Positions 9,431 to 17,249 of a DNA stretch of 64,000 nucleotides are shown piece after piece. The stretch is from the NCBI GenBank assembly GCA_017302895.1, contig JAFLBV010000001.1:310001-374000 (forward strand), in the 5' to 3' direction. Position 1 is the stretch's first letter. Every line of letters begins with the position of its first letter. Made by a program: the position numbers and the translations under genes. This stretch comes from Ignavibacteria bacterium (GTDB taxonomy: Bacteria > Bacteroidota > Ignavibacteria > Ignavibacteriales > Ignavibacteriaceae). The notes under the pieces were generated by a model. The model was not told the DNA's origin and did not search any database. It worked only from the letters and a program-made list of their open reading frames with translations.

Positions 9431-10561
9431 ATGGATTCCAGAAGAGATTTTATAAAAAAAGCTTCATTGCTGTCAGCCGCTGCGGTAGTGGCTGGAAATG
9501 GAGCCTCAATAACAAAATTCGCAATTAATAAAATGAACAGCAATAAACTAAAACTAAGTTTCAGACCTTATACCCTTGAACTAAAACATGTTTTTACTCT
9601 CGCAACGAGTTCAAGAACCACCACCCCTGTAATGCTGACTGAAATTCAGTTTGGCGATGTAACAGGCTACGGTGAAGCATCAATGCCACCTTATCTGGGT
9701 GAAAGTCACGAGACAGCCACTGCTTTTCTTTCCAAAGTGAAACTCGAACAGTTCAATGACCCGTTCAAACTGGAGGAGATCATTGATTACATCGATACAG
9801 TGGATACGGGGAACTACGCAGCTAAAGCCTCAGTTGATATAGCTTTACATGACCTGGTTGGTAAATTGATCGGACAGCCATGGTATAAAATCTGGGGCTA
9901 TGATCCTGTCAAAACTCCCCACACGAGTTTTACAATCGGAATTGACAAACCTGATGTGGTGAAAGAGAAAGTGCGTGAGGCTGCCGAGTACAAAATCCTT
10001 AAGGTAAAACTCGGTCGTGATACTGATAAAGAGATGATTGAAACAATTCGCTCCGTAACCGATAAACCGATCTGTGTTGATGTTAATCAGGGTTGGAAGG
10101 ACAAACAGGCAGCTTTGGACATGATCTACTGGCTCAAAGAAAAAGGTGTCGTTTTTGTTGAACAACCAATGGATAAAAAGAATCCTGATGATAACGCCTG
10201 GCTTACACAAAACAGTCCGCTCCCAACCATAGGTGATGAAGCGGTTCAAGGGCTTGCGGATGTTTTAAAAGCTAAAGGAGTTTACTCGGGTATCAACATC
10301 AAACTGATGAAATGTGGAGGAATGAGAACTGCCAACAAGATGGTAAGTCTGGCTGATGGTTTGGGTCTGAAGGTGATGATAGGATGTATGACAGAAACTT
10401 CCTGCGCCATCTCTGCTGCTGCACAGCTCTCACCGATGGCGCTGTGGGCTGATCTTGACGGGGCACTTCTCATCAGTAATGATATTTATAAAGGAACTAC
10501 AATAACAGATGGAAAGGTTACTCTTTCATCGTTACCAGGAATTGGAATAGAAAAAATTTAA
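9431..10561 (+). CDS. Dipeptide epimerase (L-Ala-D/L-Glu epimerase type), Tat-exported
   Basis: 376 residues from ATG 9431, 7 bp after the NlpC gene; a longer in-frame start at 9374 would overlap that gene and is unlikely. The N-terminus MDSRRDFIKKASLLSAAAVV matches a Tat signal (SRRxFxK), suggesting export of a folded enzyme, which is unusual for epimerases that normally act in the cytosol. The rest is enolase-superfamily, muconate-lactonizing type: KVKLG lysine pair, CVDVNQGW, VEQPM, IGDEAV metal ligands, and the opposing Lys in INIKLMKCGG. The chemistry would interconvert L-Ala-D-Glu and L-Ala-L-Glu from murein peptides; substrate specificity is inferred from the NlpC/P60 neighbour. Confidence 0.85.
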   Translation: MDSRRDFIKKASLLSAAAVVAGNGASITKFAINKMNSNKLKLSFRPYTLELKHVFTLATSSRTTTPVMLTEIQFGDVTGYGEASMPPYLGESHETATAFLSKVKLEQFNDPFKLEEIIDYIDTVDTGNYAAKASVDIALHDLVGKLIGQPWYKIWGYDPVKTPHTSFTIGIDKPDVVKEKVREAAEYKILKVKLGRDTDKEMIETIRSVTDKPICVDVNQGWKDKQAALDMIYWLKEKGVVFVEQPMDKKNPDDNAWLTQNSPLPTIGDEAVQGLADVLKAKGVYSGINIKLMKCGGMRTANKMVSLADGLGLKVMIGCMTETSCAISAAAQLSPMALWADLDGALLISNDIYKGTTITDGKVTLSSLPGIGIEKI

Positions 10562-10578
10562 TTAACGGAGACATCTTA

Positions 10579-11907
10579 ATGAAACCCGGTTATTCAATAA
10601 CTAAAATTATCCTGCTATTAATTATCATGACAGCATCTGAAATATTTGCCGGTGGTGTTTTCCCTTACAAAGTTCACAGGGTTACACTTCAAAACGGATT
10701 TAAAGCCCTTCTAATCCCGATGCCGGGAAGCGGTCTTGTATCATACTATACCGTTGTAAGGACAGGCAGCCGTGACGAGTGGGAACCCGGGAAAAGCGGT
10801 TTTGCCCACTTTTTTGAGCACATGATGTTTCGCGGTACCAACAAGTACCCGCTTTACGACTCGGTTACCACTTCAATAGGTGCCGATGCAAATGCTTATA
10901 CAGATGATGACCTGACGGTTTACCATCTTAATTTTGCTGCAGAAGATCTTGAAAAAGTGATGGATCTGGAATCCGACCGTTTTCAAAATCTGAATTATAA
11001 AAAAGATCAGTTTATGACGGAAGCGGGCGCCGTTTACGGTGAATACAGAAAAAGTGTTACAAATCCTTTTTCAGTACTTTTCGAAAAATTTCAGGATATG
11101 GCTTTCGACAAGCACACATACAAGCATACGACAATCGGATTTGAAGCTGACATAAAAGAGATGCCAAACCAGTATGAATACAGCCTTTCTTTCTACAACC
11201 GTTATTACAGGCCCGAAAACTGTGTACTCGTTATAACAGGTGACTTTGATGTGGCGAGTGTGACAGGTATGGTCGATAAATATTATTCATCATGGAAAAC
11301 AGGCTATACTCCTCCAAAGATCGAAATGGAGCCAAAACAGACAGCTCCCAGGGAAGCAAAAATTAAGTATGACGGAAAAACCCTTCCTCTTCTGGCGATC
11401 GGGTACAAGTATGATGGATTCAATGTTTTTAACAAAGACTATATGTCGATGATTCCGTTTGCGGATATTGCTTTTGGAGAGACGAGTGAATTGTACAAGA
11501 AACTGGTGCTTGACGAACAGAAAGTGCAGTTTATTGCCGGTGGAGCCCAAACAAGAAGGGATCCGTTTCCTTTTATGATTTACTCGAGAGTCAAATCAGA
11601 GAATGATTTGGAATATGTAAATCAGGAAATCGAAAAAACAATTGATTATTACAAAAACAATCTTGTTTCCAAGGAACAGTTGGACAAATTGAAGAAGAGG
11701 ATGAAATATCAGTTCCTCATGGGTCTCGACAGTCCCGAGGCGGTCGCCTCTGTTCTACCTATGTTTATCACGCTTTCGGGAGATATCGAAGTACTCGATG
11801 AATTTTACACCCAAATGATGGACATAACCCCACAGGATATTCAAAATGCCGTAAGAAAGTATTTTGTTAAAGAGAGCAGGAACCAAGTAATTCTCACAGG
11901 AAATTGA
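10579..11907 (+). CDS. M16-family zinc peptidase, catalytic member
   Basis: 442 residues with a signal peptide (cleavage near IFAG, about residue 24). The inverted zinc motif HFFEH is intact at residues 77-81, with the distal ligand probably Glu155 in VYGEYRK. The fold of two M16 halves and the length match bacterial M16B subunits. A good GGAG-type ribosome site precedes ATG 10579. The next gene starts 4 bp after the stop and encodes an M16 protein without the zinc motif, so the two likely form an active/inactive heterodimer in the periplasm that degrades peptides or small proteins. Confidence 0.9.
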   Translation: MKPGYSITKIILLLIIMTASEIFAGGVFPYKVHRVTLQNGFKALLIPMPGSGLVSYYTVVRTGSRDEWEPGKSGFAHFFEHMMFRGTNKYPLYDSVTTSIGADANAYTDDDLTVYHLNFAAEDLEKVMDLESDRFQNLNYKKDQFMTEAGAVYGEYRKSVTNPFSVLFEKFQDMAFDKHTYKHTTIGFEADIKEMPNQYEYSLSFYNRYYRPENCVLVITGDFDVASVTGMVDKYYSSWKTGYTPPKIEMEPKQTAPREAKIKYDGKTLPLLAIGYKYDGFNVFNKDYMSMIPFADIAFGETSELYKKLVLDEQKVQFIAGGAQTRRDPFPFMIYSRVKSENDLEYVNQEIEKTIDYYKNNLVSKEQLDKLKKRMKYQFLMGLDSPEAVASVLPMFITLSGDIEVLDEFYTQMMDITPQDIQNAVRKYFVKESRNQVILTGN

Positions 11908-11911
11908 CATT

Positions 11912-13411
11912 ATGAACCGAACATTTAAATACACCGGCTTTTTATTTTTACTGATCCTCGTAACGAGCTTAAACGCAATGGATAAAAACAGAATTGTATT
12001 ATTAAAAACCCAGGAACCGGTAGTTTCATTCAGAATCTGGTTTAATGCGGGTTCCAAGGATGATCCTAAAGGGAAGGAGGGGCTTGCTGCTCTTACCGCT
12101 GCCTTGCTGAATGAAGGCGGCACATCCAAACTTACTTATTCGCAGATACTGGAAAAACTCTATCCATTGGCTGCAGGTTATTCTGCATCTGTTTCGAAAG
12201 AGAATTCTGTTTATTCCGGTTCTGTCCATTTGGATAATCTTGACGAGTATCTCAGTCTTTTCACAGGGCAGCTTTTGGATCCCGGATTCAGAGAAGAGGA
12301 TTTTCAAAGAGTAAAGGATGAGGCGATCAGTTATCTCTCAACCACCCTGAGGTATTCGAGTGATGAAGAGCTCGGCAAAGCAGTCCTTTACAACGAGATT
12401 TTTCAGGGAACACCTTACGGTCACCTTGCAACAGGGACGATTAGTAGTTTGAAAAACATAACTCTCGACGATGTTAAATGGTTTTATAAAAAATATTTCA
12501 ACAAAGAGAATTACATCCTCGGTATCGGTGGGGGATTCGACGATAAAATTGTTCAGCGGGTCTGGGATGAATTGCAAAAACTCCCTGACGGAGTGGTTAA
12601 TTCCGGTTTGCAGATCAATCCGAATCCCGTTTCAGGATTAAAAGTTGTGATCGTTGAAAAAAAGACGAATGCAACTGCGATTTCGATGGGCTATCCGATT
12701 GACTTGTTACGCAACAATGAAGAATGGTATCCCTTGGCTCTTGCAAATTCCTGGCTGGGTGAACACCGAAATTCCAGTTCACATCTTTATCAGGTGATAC
12801 GGGAGGCGAGAGGATTAAACTACGGTGATTACAGCTACATTGAATATTATCCCAACGGTGGAAGACTTTCGAAACCACCGGTGAATGTCCCGCTTAAAAA
12901 GCATCTTTTTGAGATGTGGATCAGACCGGTTCCAAATGAGACCAAACATTTTGCTTTCAGAGCCGCAATGCGTGAGCTTGATCTCCTTGTAAAGAACGGT
13001 CTCGGAAAAGATGATTTTGAGATGACACGAAAGTTTCTGCAAAAATATGTGTTGCATTACGCTCCTAATACAGATATGCGACTCGGTTATGCACTCGATG
13101 ACAAGTATTACGGCATTAAAGAACCGGGTCATTTGCAAAAATTCAGAGAGATGATGGCAGGTGTGACGATTGACGCAGTTAATGCGGCGATAAAGAAGTA
13201 TCTTAGCCCCGAGAACATGGTAGTGGTGTTTGTAACCGAGAATGCGAATGATCTTAAGGATAAACTTGTAAAGAACACATCTTCGCCGATAGTTTACCAG
13301 ACTCCAAAACCTGAAAGCGTTTTGAAAGAGGATAAATTTATTTCCGAGTTTCAACTCAAAATTAAACCTGAGAATATTAAAGTAGTAAAAGTGGAAGACC
13401 TTTTTAATTAA
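11912..13411 (+). CDS. M16-family protein, inactive partner subunit
   Basis: 499 residues with signal peptide MNRTFKYTGFLFLLILVTSL. The overall M16 pattern is recognisable (FRIWFNAGSKDDPKGKEGLA, the linker PETVVV-like C-terminal half, RGLNYGDYSYIE), but the place of HxxEH reads LAALTAALLNEGG, so the zinc site is lost. Non-catalytic M16B subunits normally retain the R/Y substrate-binding pair in the second half, and REARGLNYGDYSY is a good candidate. It follows the catalytic member by 4 bp, so the genes are surely co-expressed. Confidence 0.88.
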   Translation: MNRTFKYTGFLFLLILVTSLNAMDKNRIVLLKTQEPVVSFRIWFNAGSKDDPKGKEGLAALTAALLNEGGTSKLTYSQILEKLYPLAAGYSASVSKENSVYSGSVHLDNLDEYLSLFTGQLLDPGFREEDFQRVKDEAISYLSTTLRYSSDEELGKAVLYNEIFQGTPYGHLATGTISSLKNITLDDVKWFYKKYFNKENYILGIGGGFDDKIVQRVWDELQKLPDGVVNSGLQINPNPVSGLKVVIVEKKTNATAISMGYPIDLLRNNEEWYPLALANSWLGEHRNSSSHLYQVIREARGLNYGDYSYIEYYPNGGRLSKPPVNVPLKKHLFEMWIRPVPNETKHFAFRAAMRELDLLVKNGLGKDDFEMTRKFLQKYVLHYAPNTDMRLGYALDDKYYGIKEPGHLQKFREMMAGVTIDAVNAAIKKYLSPENMVVVFVTENANDLKDKLVKNTSSPIVYQTPKPESVLKEDKFISEFQLKIKPENIKVVKVEDLFN

Positions 13412-13426
13412 CATTGGAGAGATTAG

Positions 13427-14056
13427 ATGTCTAAAAACTTCATTTCAAATAAAAAAGAAACACCGCGAATGTTCGAGAATGACATTCTCGAATTTTTCTC
13501 GAAGGTGCACCCTTCCATTCCGGCGATTATTTTTGTTCCTGTGATTGCATACCTTTTTTATAAGGCTACACTCACCGGGCTATCAGCGCTGACTATATTT
13601 TTGCTCGTATTAGCAGGTTTTATTGCATGGCAGATGTCCGAGTACACCATTCACAGGTTTCTGTTCCATTTCGAATTTGATTCTGCGTTCGGGAAGAGGA
13701 TCCATTTCCTTATTCATGGTGTGCATCACGATTATCCGTCTGATCCATTTCGACTGGTTTTGCCTCCATCGGTAAGTATTCCATTAGCGGTATTGTTCTA
13801 TTTCGTCTTTCTGGTTCTTTTAGGTGAAGTTTACTTTTATCCCTTCTATACGGGATATGTAGGAGGTTACCTCTTCTACGATATGACGCATTATGCGATC
13901 CACCATTTCAGGATTAAGAATAAATTCTGGCTGGCGATTAAAAATCATCATATGAAACACCATTTCCAAACGGACAAGGCAGGATTTGCAATAAGCCTTC
14001 CCTGGTTCGATAAATTTTTTGGAAGTGATTTCAATCAGCTTGAAAAAAAAGGATAA
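13427..14056 (+). CDS. Fatty acid hydroxylase / sterol desaturase superfamily membrane protein
   Basis: 209 residues with about four hydrophobic segments. The di-iron histidine clusters of this superfamily are complete: HRFLFHFEF, HGVHHDYPSDPFR, HYAIHHF and HHMKHHF. The spacing and the DPFRLVLPP segment resemble fatty-acid 2-hydroxylases (Scs7/FA2H type, without the cytochrome b5 domain). It would hydroxylate a lipid acyl chain using O2 and an external electron donor. The gene is 15 bp after the M16 pair, with AGAGA before ATG 13427. The substrate cannot be read from the sequence. Confidence 0.82.
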   Translation: MSKNFISNKKETPRMFENDILEFFSKVHPSIPAIIFVPVIAYLFYKATLTGLSALTIFLLVLAGFIAWQMSEYTIHRFLFHFEFDSAFGKRIHFLIHGVHHDYPSDPFRLVLPPSVSIPLAVLFYFVFLVLLGEVYFYPFYTGYVGGYLFYDMTHYAIHHFRIKNKFWLAIKNHHMKHHFQTDKAGFAISLPWFDKFFGSDFNQLEKKG

Positions 14057-14074
14057 TCTTCAAAGCGGTAATAC

Positions 14075-15778
14075 ATGAATAGAAAAACCATTTTTATTTT
14101 CTTCGCAGGACTTTTGTTTTCATCCTGTTTCTTTTCCTCTACCAACAAGGCTGACGATAATGTCAAACTTATTCCGGTGGTTACAGATGACAGGGGAGAC
14201 TTCGCATCGGATGTCTTTATCAGAGTAAATCAGGTCGGATTCAGAAGGCTTGATGTAAAAACTGCCGTTGTACTTTCAAAAAAAGACATGGGTGGCATTA
14301 AGTTCTACATAAAAGATGTGAAGTCCGGAAAGGATGTCTTCGAGAGCCGGATTCAACCAAGCATCGCGGGGTGGGGTGGGTTCAACTTCTGTCATGTGAT
14401 AGATTTTACCGGTTTTGGATCGGAAGGCACTTTCGTCATTGATGTAGAAGGAAGCCGTTCCTCCAATTTCAAAATTGGAGAGGGAATATATAATACAATA
14501 GTTGATTCTCTTCTGTTGTTTTTTAGAGTTCAAAGATGCGGACCGACAGGACCTTATCTCCATAAGGTATGTCATCTTTACGATTCCCCAAATGTTGTCG
14601 GCGACGACCGGGCAGGAAAGACAGATGTGACAGGAGGATGGCATGATGCAGGCGATTTTACAAAATTTCTGAACACAACTGCATTTTCAACCTACATGCT
14701 CCTTTTTGCTTACGAATTCAATTCCAAGAAAATGGAATTTGATAAAAACAAGGACGGGGCGCCCGATGTACTCGAAGAGGCAAGAGTCGGGCTTGATCTC
14801 TTACTCAGAATGAATTATAAACCTAATAACCTGATTATCCAGGTACAGGACAAAAGAGATCAGACAGTCGGGTGGCGAATGCCTGAGAATGATACTCTCA
14901 AATTTGACAGACCTGCTTTTGCCGGAATGGGTAAAAACCTCATTGGTATCTATACAGCAGCACTCGCAATGGGAAGCAGGATCTGGAAGACCCGTTTTCA
15001 GGATGCTGCTTTCTCTGATAAACTGATGAAGGCTGCAAACAATATTTTCGCATTAAGAAACAGTGCACCTGATGTTGATACAAATCCGATAGGGCTGTAT
15101 CAGGACAGCAAGTATGAGGGAAAACTTGCCTTGGGAGCTATCGAAATGTATATCACAACAGGTAATAACGCATACCTTGAGGAGGCTAAAAACCTCGCTA
15201 AAAAAGCAGATTCAGACTACTGGTGGAGCTGGGGGAATATTAACTCCCTGGCGCAGTACAGAGTGGCAAAATACTCGACAGATATGAAACAGTATATCGA
15301 GAACAATCTTTCAGCGTTTAATGAGACCAGGAAAAAAACTCCATTTGGAGAAGGTACAACTTTTTCATGGGGGACCACTCATACGCTTCTCGGCATAGCG
15401 ATGCAATCCATACTTTTCAGGGATCTGACAAAATCTTCACTATACGATTCCGTTGCAAGCTATCAAAGGGATTATGTTCTGGGCAAAAATCCATGGGGTG
15501 TATCCTTTATTTACAACATCGGTAGCAGATCCACCAGAAATTTTCATTCACAGGTCGGCTATTTTAATAATGGTTATCTCCCCGGTGCGGTAGCTGCAGG
15601 ACCTGTTCCGGCGGAAATTTTGAAGGGTTATAATATACAACGGACGAATTCGACTTACGACAAATTCAATTCGCCGGAAGTAAAATATTATGACGACAGA
15701 CAGGATTATATTACAAACGAACCAACAATTGTGACGAACGCTACAGCAGTTTTCGTTTTTTCTCATTTTTATAAATAA
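14075..15778 (+). CDS. Glycoside hydrolase family 9 lipoprotein (endoglucanase-like)
   Basis: 567 residues. The N-terminus has a lipobox-like LFSSC near residue 18, so it is probably membrane anchored. An N-terminal Ig-like CelD_N domain follows (VNQVGFRRLDVKTAVV), then the (alpha/alpha)6 GH9 domain from about residue 150. Catalytic candidates are Asp191 and Asp194 in GGWHDAGDF and Glu549 in YITNEPTIVTNA; the RSTRNFHSQVG segment corresponds to the conserved His/Arg region. GH9 enzymes cleave beta-1,4-glucans or remove terminal glucose by inversion. The gene is 18 bp after the hydroxylase gene and is the last one before the sigma-54-type promoter region. Confidence 0.88.
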   Translation: MNRKTIFIFFAGLLFSSCFFSSTNKADDNVKLIPVVTDDRGDFASDVFIRVNQVGFRRLDVKTAVVLSKKDMGGIKFYIKDVKSGKDVFESRIQPSIAGWGGFNFCHVIDFTGFGSEGTFVIDVEGSRSSNFKIGEGIYNTIVDSLLLFFRVQRCGPTGPYLHKVCHLYDSPNVVGDDRAGKTDVTGGWHDAGDFTKFLNTTAFSTYMLLFAYEFNSKKMEFDKNKDGAPDVLEEARVGLDLLLRMNYKPNNLIIQVQDKRDQTVGWRMPENDTLKFDRPAFAGMGKNLIGIYTAALAMGSRIWKTRFQDAAFSDKLMKAANNIFALRNSAPDVDTNPIGLYQDSKYEGKLALGAIEMYITTGNNAYLEEAKNLAKKADSDYWWSWGNINSLAQYRVAKYSTDMKQYIENNLSAFNETRKKTPFGEGTTFSWGTTHTLLGIAMQSILFRDLTKSSLYDSVASYQRDYVLGKNPWGVSFIYNIGSRSTRNFHSQVGYFNNGYLPGAVAAGPVPAEILKGYNIQRTNSTYDKFNSPEVKYYDDRQDYITNEPTIVTNATAVFVFSHFYK

Positions 15779-15781
15779 TTG

Positions 15782-15822
15782 TCTCATAATGATACACTAT
15801 GAAAAAGTGTCTCATAATGAGA
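15782..15822 (+). promoter_or_regulatory. Two copies of a TCTCA-N3-TGAGA operator (candidate enhancer site)
   Basis: TCTCATAATGAGA at 15810-15822 is a palindrome around a 3-bp centre; TCTCATAATGATA at 15782-15794 is a half-degenerate copy 28 bp upstream. They lie 80-110 bp before the -24 element of the sigma-54 promoter, the usual distance for an NtrC-type activator. The same palindrome recurs at 20149-20161. Confidence 0.6.
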
Positions 15823-15893
15823 ATTAATCGACTAAAAGTTTACAAAAATGTTTTGAAAATGCGTTATTTTCGCCGTTTTCGAACATGTATCGG

Positions 15894-15910
15894 TTGGCAT
15901 GATTATTGCT
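15894..15910 (+). promoter_or_regulatory. Sigma-54 (-24/-12) promoter of the exopolysaccharide operon
   Basis: TTGGCATGATTATTGCT matches the consensus TGGCAY-R-N4-TTGCW; GG at 15896-15897 and GC at 15908-15909 are separated by exactly 10 nt. A start of transcription around 15921 would give a 5' leader of about 20 nt before ATG 15943. Confidence 0.75.
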
Positions 15911-15942
15911 AATTATACACGACAACAAAAAGCAAAGAAGAT

Positions 15943-17241
15943 ATGGCAAACGGAAAAATAAATCTTATAAACACCGGCATCTCAATAGTTGATGAGTCCT
16001 GGGGTGGTTTTTACCGTGGTGGAACTTATGTTCTCATAGGTCCCCGCAAATCAGGAAGAACTACTCTCGGTCTTCAGTACGCCATGGCAGGTATCGAGCA
16101 AAAAGAGGTGTGTCTCTATTTCACGAGCATGCGTCCGAAGGATTTGATGATCCTTGCTGCTTCAGTTGATTTTGATCTCCAAACTCATATGGATAACGGT
16201 GAACTTATAGTTGTAAAGGTGACACCACCTCTCGATGTTTACGAGTCGGGGAATCCAGACAACTATCTTGTCGAGTATCTGAACGATATCGTCAATGTCG
16301 TGGAGCAATATCAACCGGCACGGCTCGTCTTCGATGAGTTGACTTATTTTGTTGGATTTGAAAACATTACCCTGCTTCAGCAGGCGTTTCTCCGTACTAT
16401 TGAAAGTATAGAAGATAAAAATGTAACGAGTTTATATATACTCGGTGAACCAGCCACACCATTCGCTCAAAATATTGTGGATAATATTGTTCAGTACACC
16501 ACTGCAATTATTTATCTTCAAAAAGGTGAAGGGAGCAGGGGACAGGGCGGAAAAGCCACTATTACCCCAAACATTGGGCACACTGAAGGTCAGTTTACAA
16601 CACCGTTCTCGTTTGAACCCTACAAAGGAGTCGTTTTTGAATCGACAACCGGCACCAGATCAGAGATGTTAAACCCTTCACAGGGTCAGGGATTTCAACA
16701 GTCCGTAATTCCTACTGCACAGGCATTTCCGGTAGCTCCTCACGGTAATACTGCAAATGCATCGGCGCCGGCTCAGGTAACGGCTAATATTCCTCCCAAA
16801 TATCGCCCGATTATTGAAGTGGAAGTGGTTCAGGCTCCCATGACCCATACTAATCAGTACAGCAAGGAAGAATTTAATCTGATTTTAAATAATCAGGTAG
16901 CACTCTACAAAAGTACCGGACAGCCCTTTACTCTGATCGCACTTAAACTCGATCCACAGGCAGAGGCTGCCGGAATAGTTTCGATGAACCAGTTTGGAAA
17001 TGCTGTCAGGTTATCCTTGACATTAAAAGAGAAATTGTGTATTGATGGATATACAATACTTGTCCTTTTAAGTAAGGCTGACGAAAGGGCACTTAGTGTG
17101 TTAGTCGCAAAATTAAGAGCAAATCTGCAGTCGAATGACCCGAATTTTATCCAGCGTGCCTTTGGTTTGATCTACTCGTGCTCGTATGTATCAAATGCAT
17201 CTACTGAGAATGCAGATGCAATTTTAAGAGAAGTTTTATAG
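15943..17241 (+). CDS. KaiC-like RecA-fold ATPase with degenerate GGDEF-like tail
   Basis: 432 residues, no signal peptide, cytoplasmic. Residues 1-240 resemble single-domain KaiC/RadA-like ATPases (GISIVDESWGGFYRGGTYVLIG). The Walker A segment is GPRKSGRTT at 33-41, so the invariant Lys is Arg39, although a Lys occurs earlier in the loop at 36. A Walker B-like LVFDEL follows near residue 130. After a Gln/Pro/Ala-rich linker (about 245-300) the last 120 residues look like a GGDEF domain that lost its signature (EEFNLILNNQVALYKSTGQPF, IALKLD). It heads the operon behind the sigma-54 promoter, 8 bp before the TPR/barrel gene. A regulatory role in polysaccharide synthesis, perhaps comparable to BcsQ-type ATPases or c-di-GMP sensing, is inference. 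Confidence 0.65.
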   Translation: MANGKINLINTGISIVDESWGGFYRGGTYVLIGPRKSGRTTLGLQYAMAGIEQKEVCLYFTSMRPKDLMILAASVDFDLQTHMDNGELIVVKVTPPLDVYESGNPDNYLVEYLNDIVNVVEQYQPARLVFDELTYFVGFENITLLQQAFLRTIESIEDKNVTSLYILGEPATPFAQNIVDNIVQYTTAIIYLQKGEGSRGQGGKATITPNIGHTEGQFTTPFSFEPYKGVVFESTTGTRSEMLNPSQGQGFQQSVIPTAQAFPVAPHGNTANASAPAQVTANIPPKYRPIIEVEVVQAPMTHTNQYSKEEFNLILNNQVALYKSTGQPFTLIALKLDPQAEAAGIVSMNQFGNAVRLSLTLKEKLCIDGYTILVLLSKADERALSVLVAKLRANLQSNDPNFIQRAFGLIYSCSYVSNASTENADAILREVL

Positions 17242-17249
17242 GCTTTTGC

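Noticed and set aside
12815..13414. Long minus-strand open frame within the M16 gene
   Set aside because: Shadow of the plus-strand coding sequence; no plausible start site or protein features.
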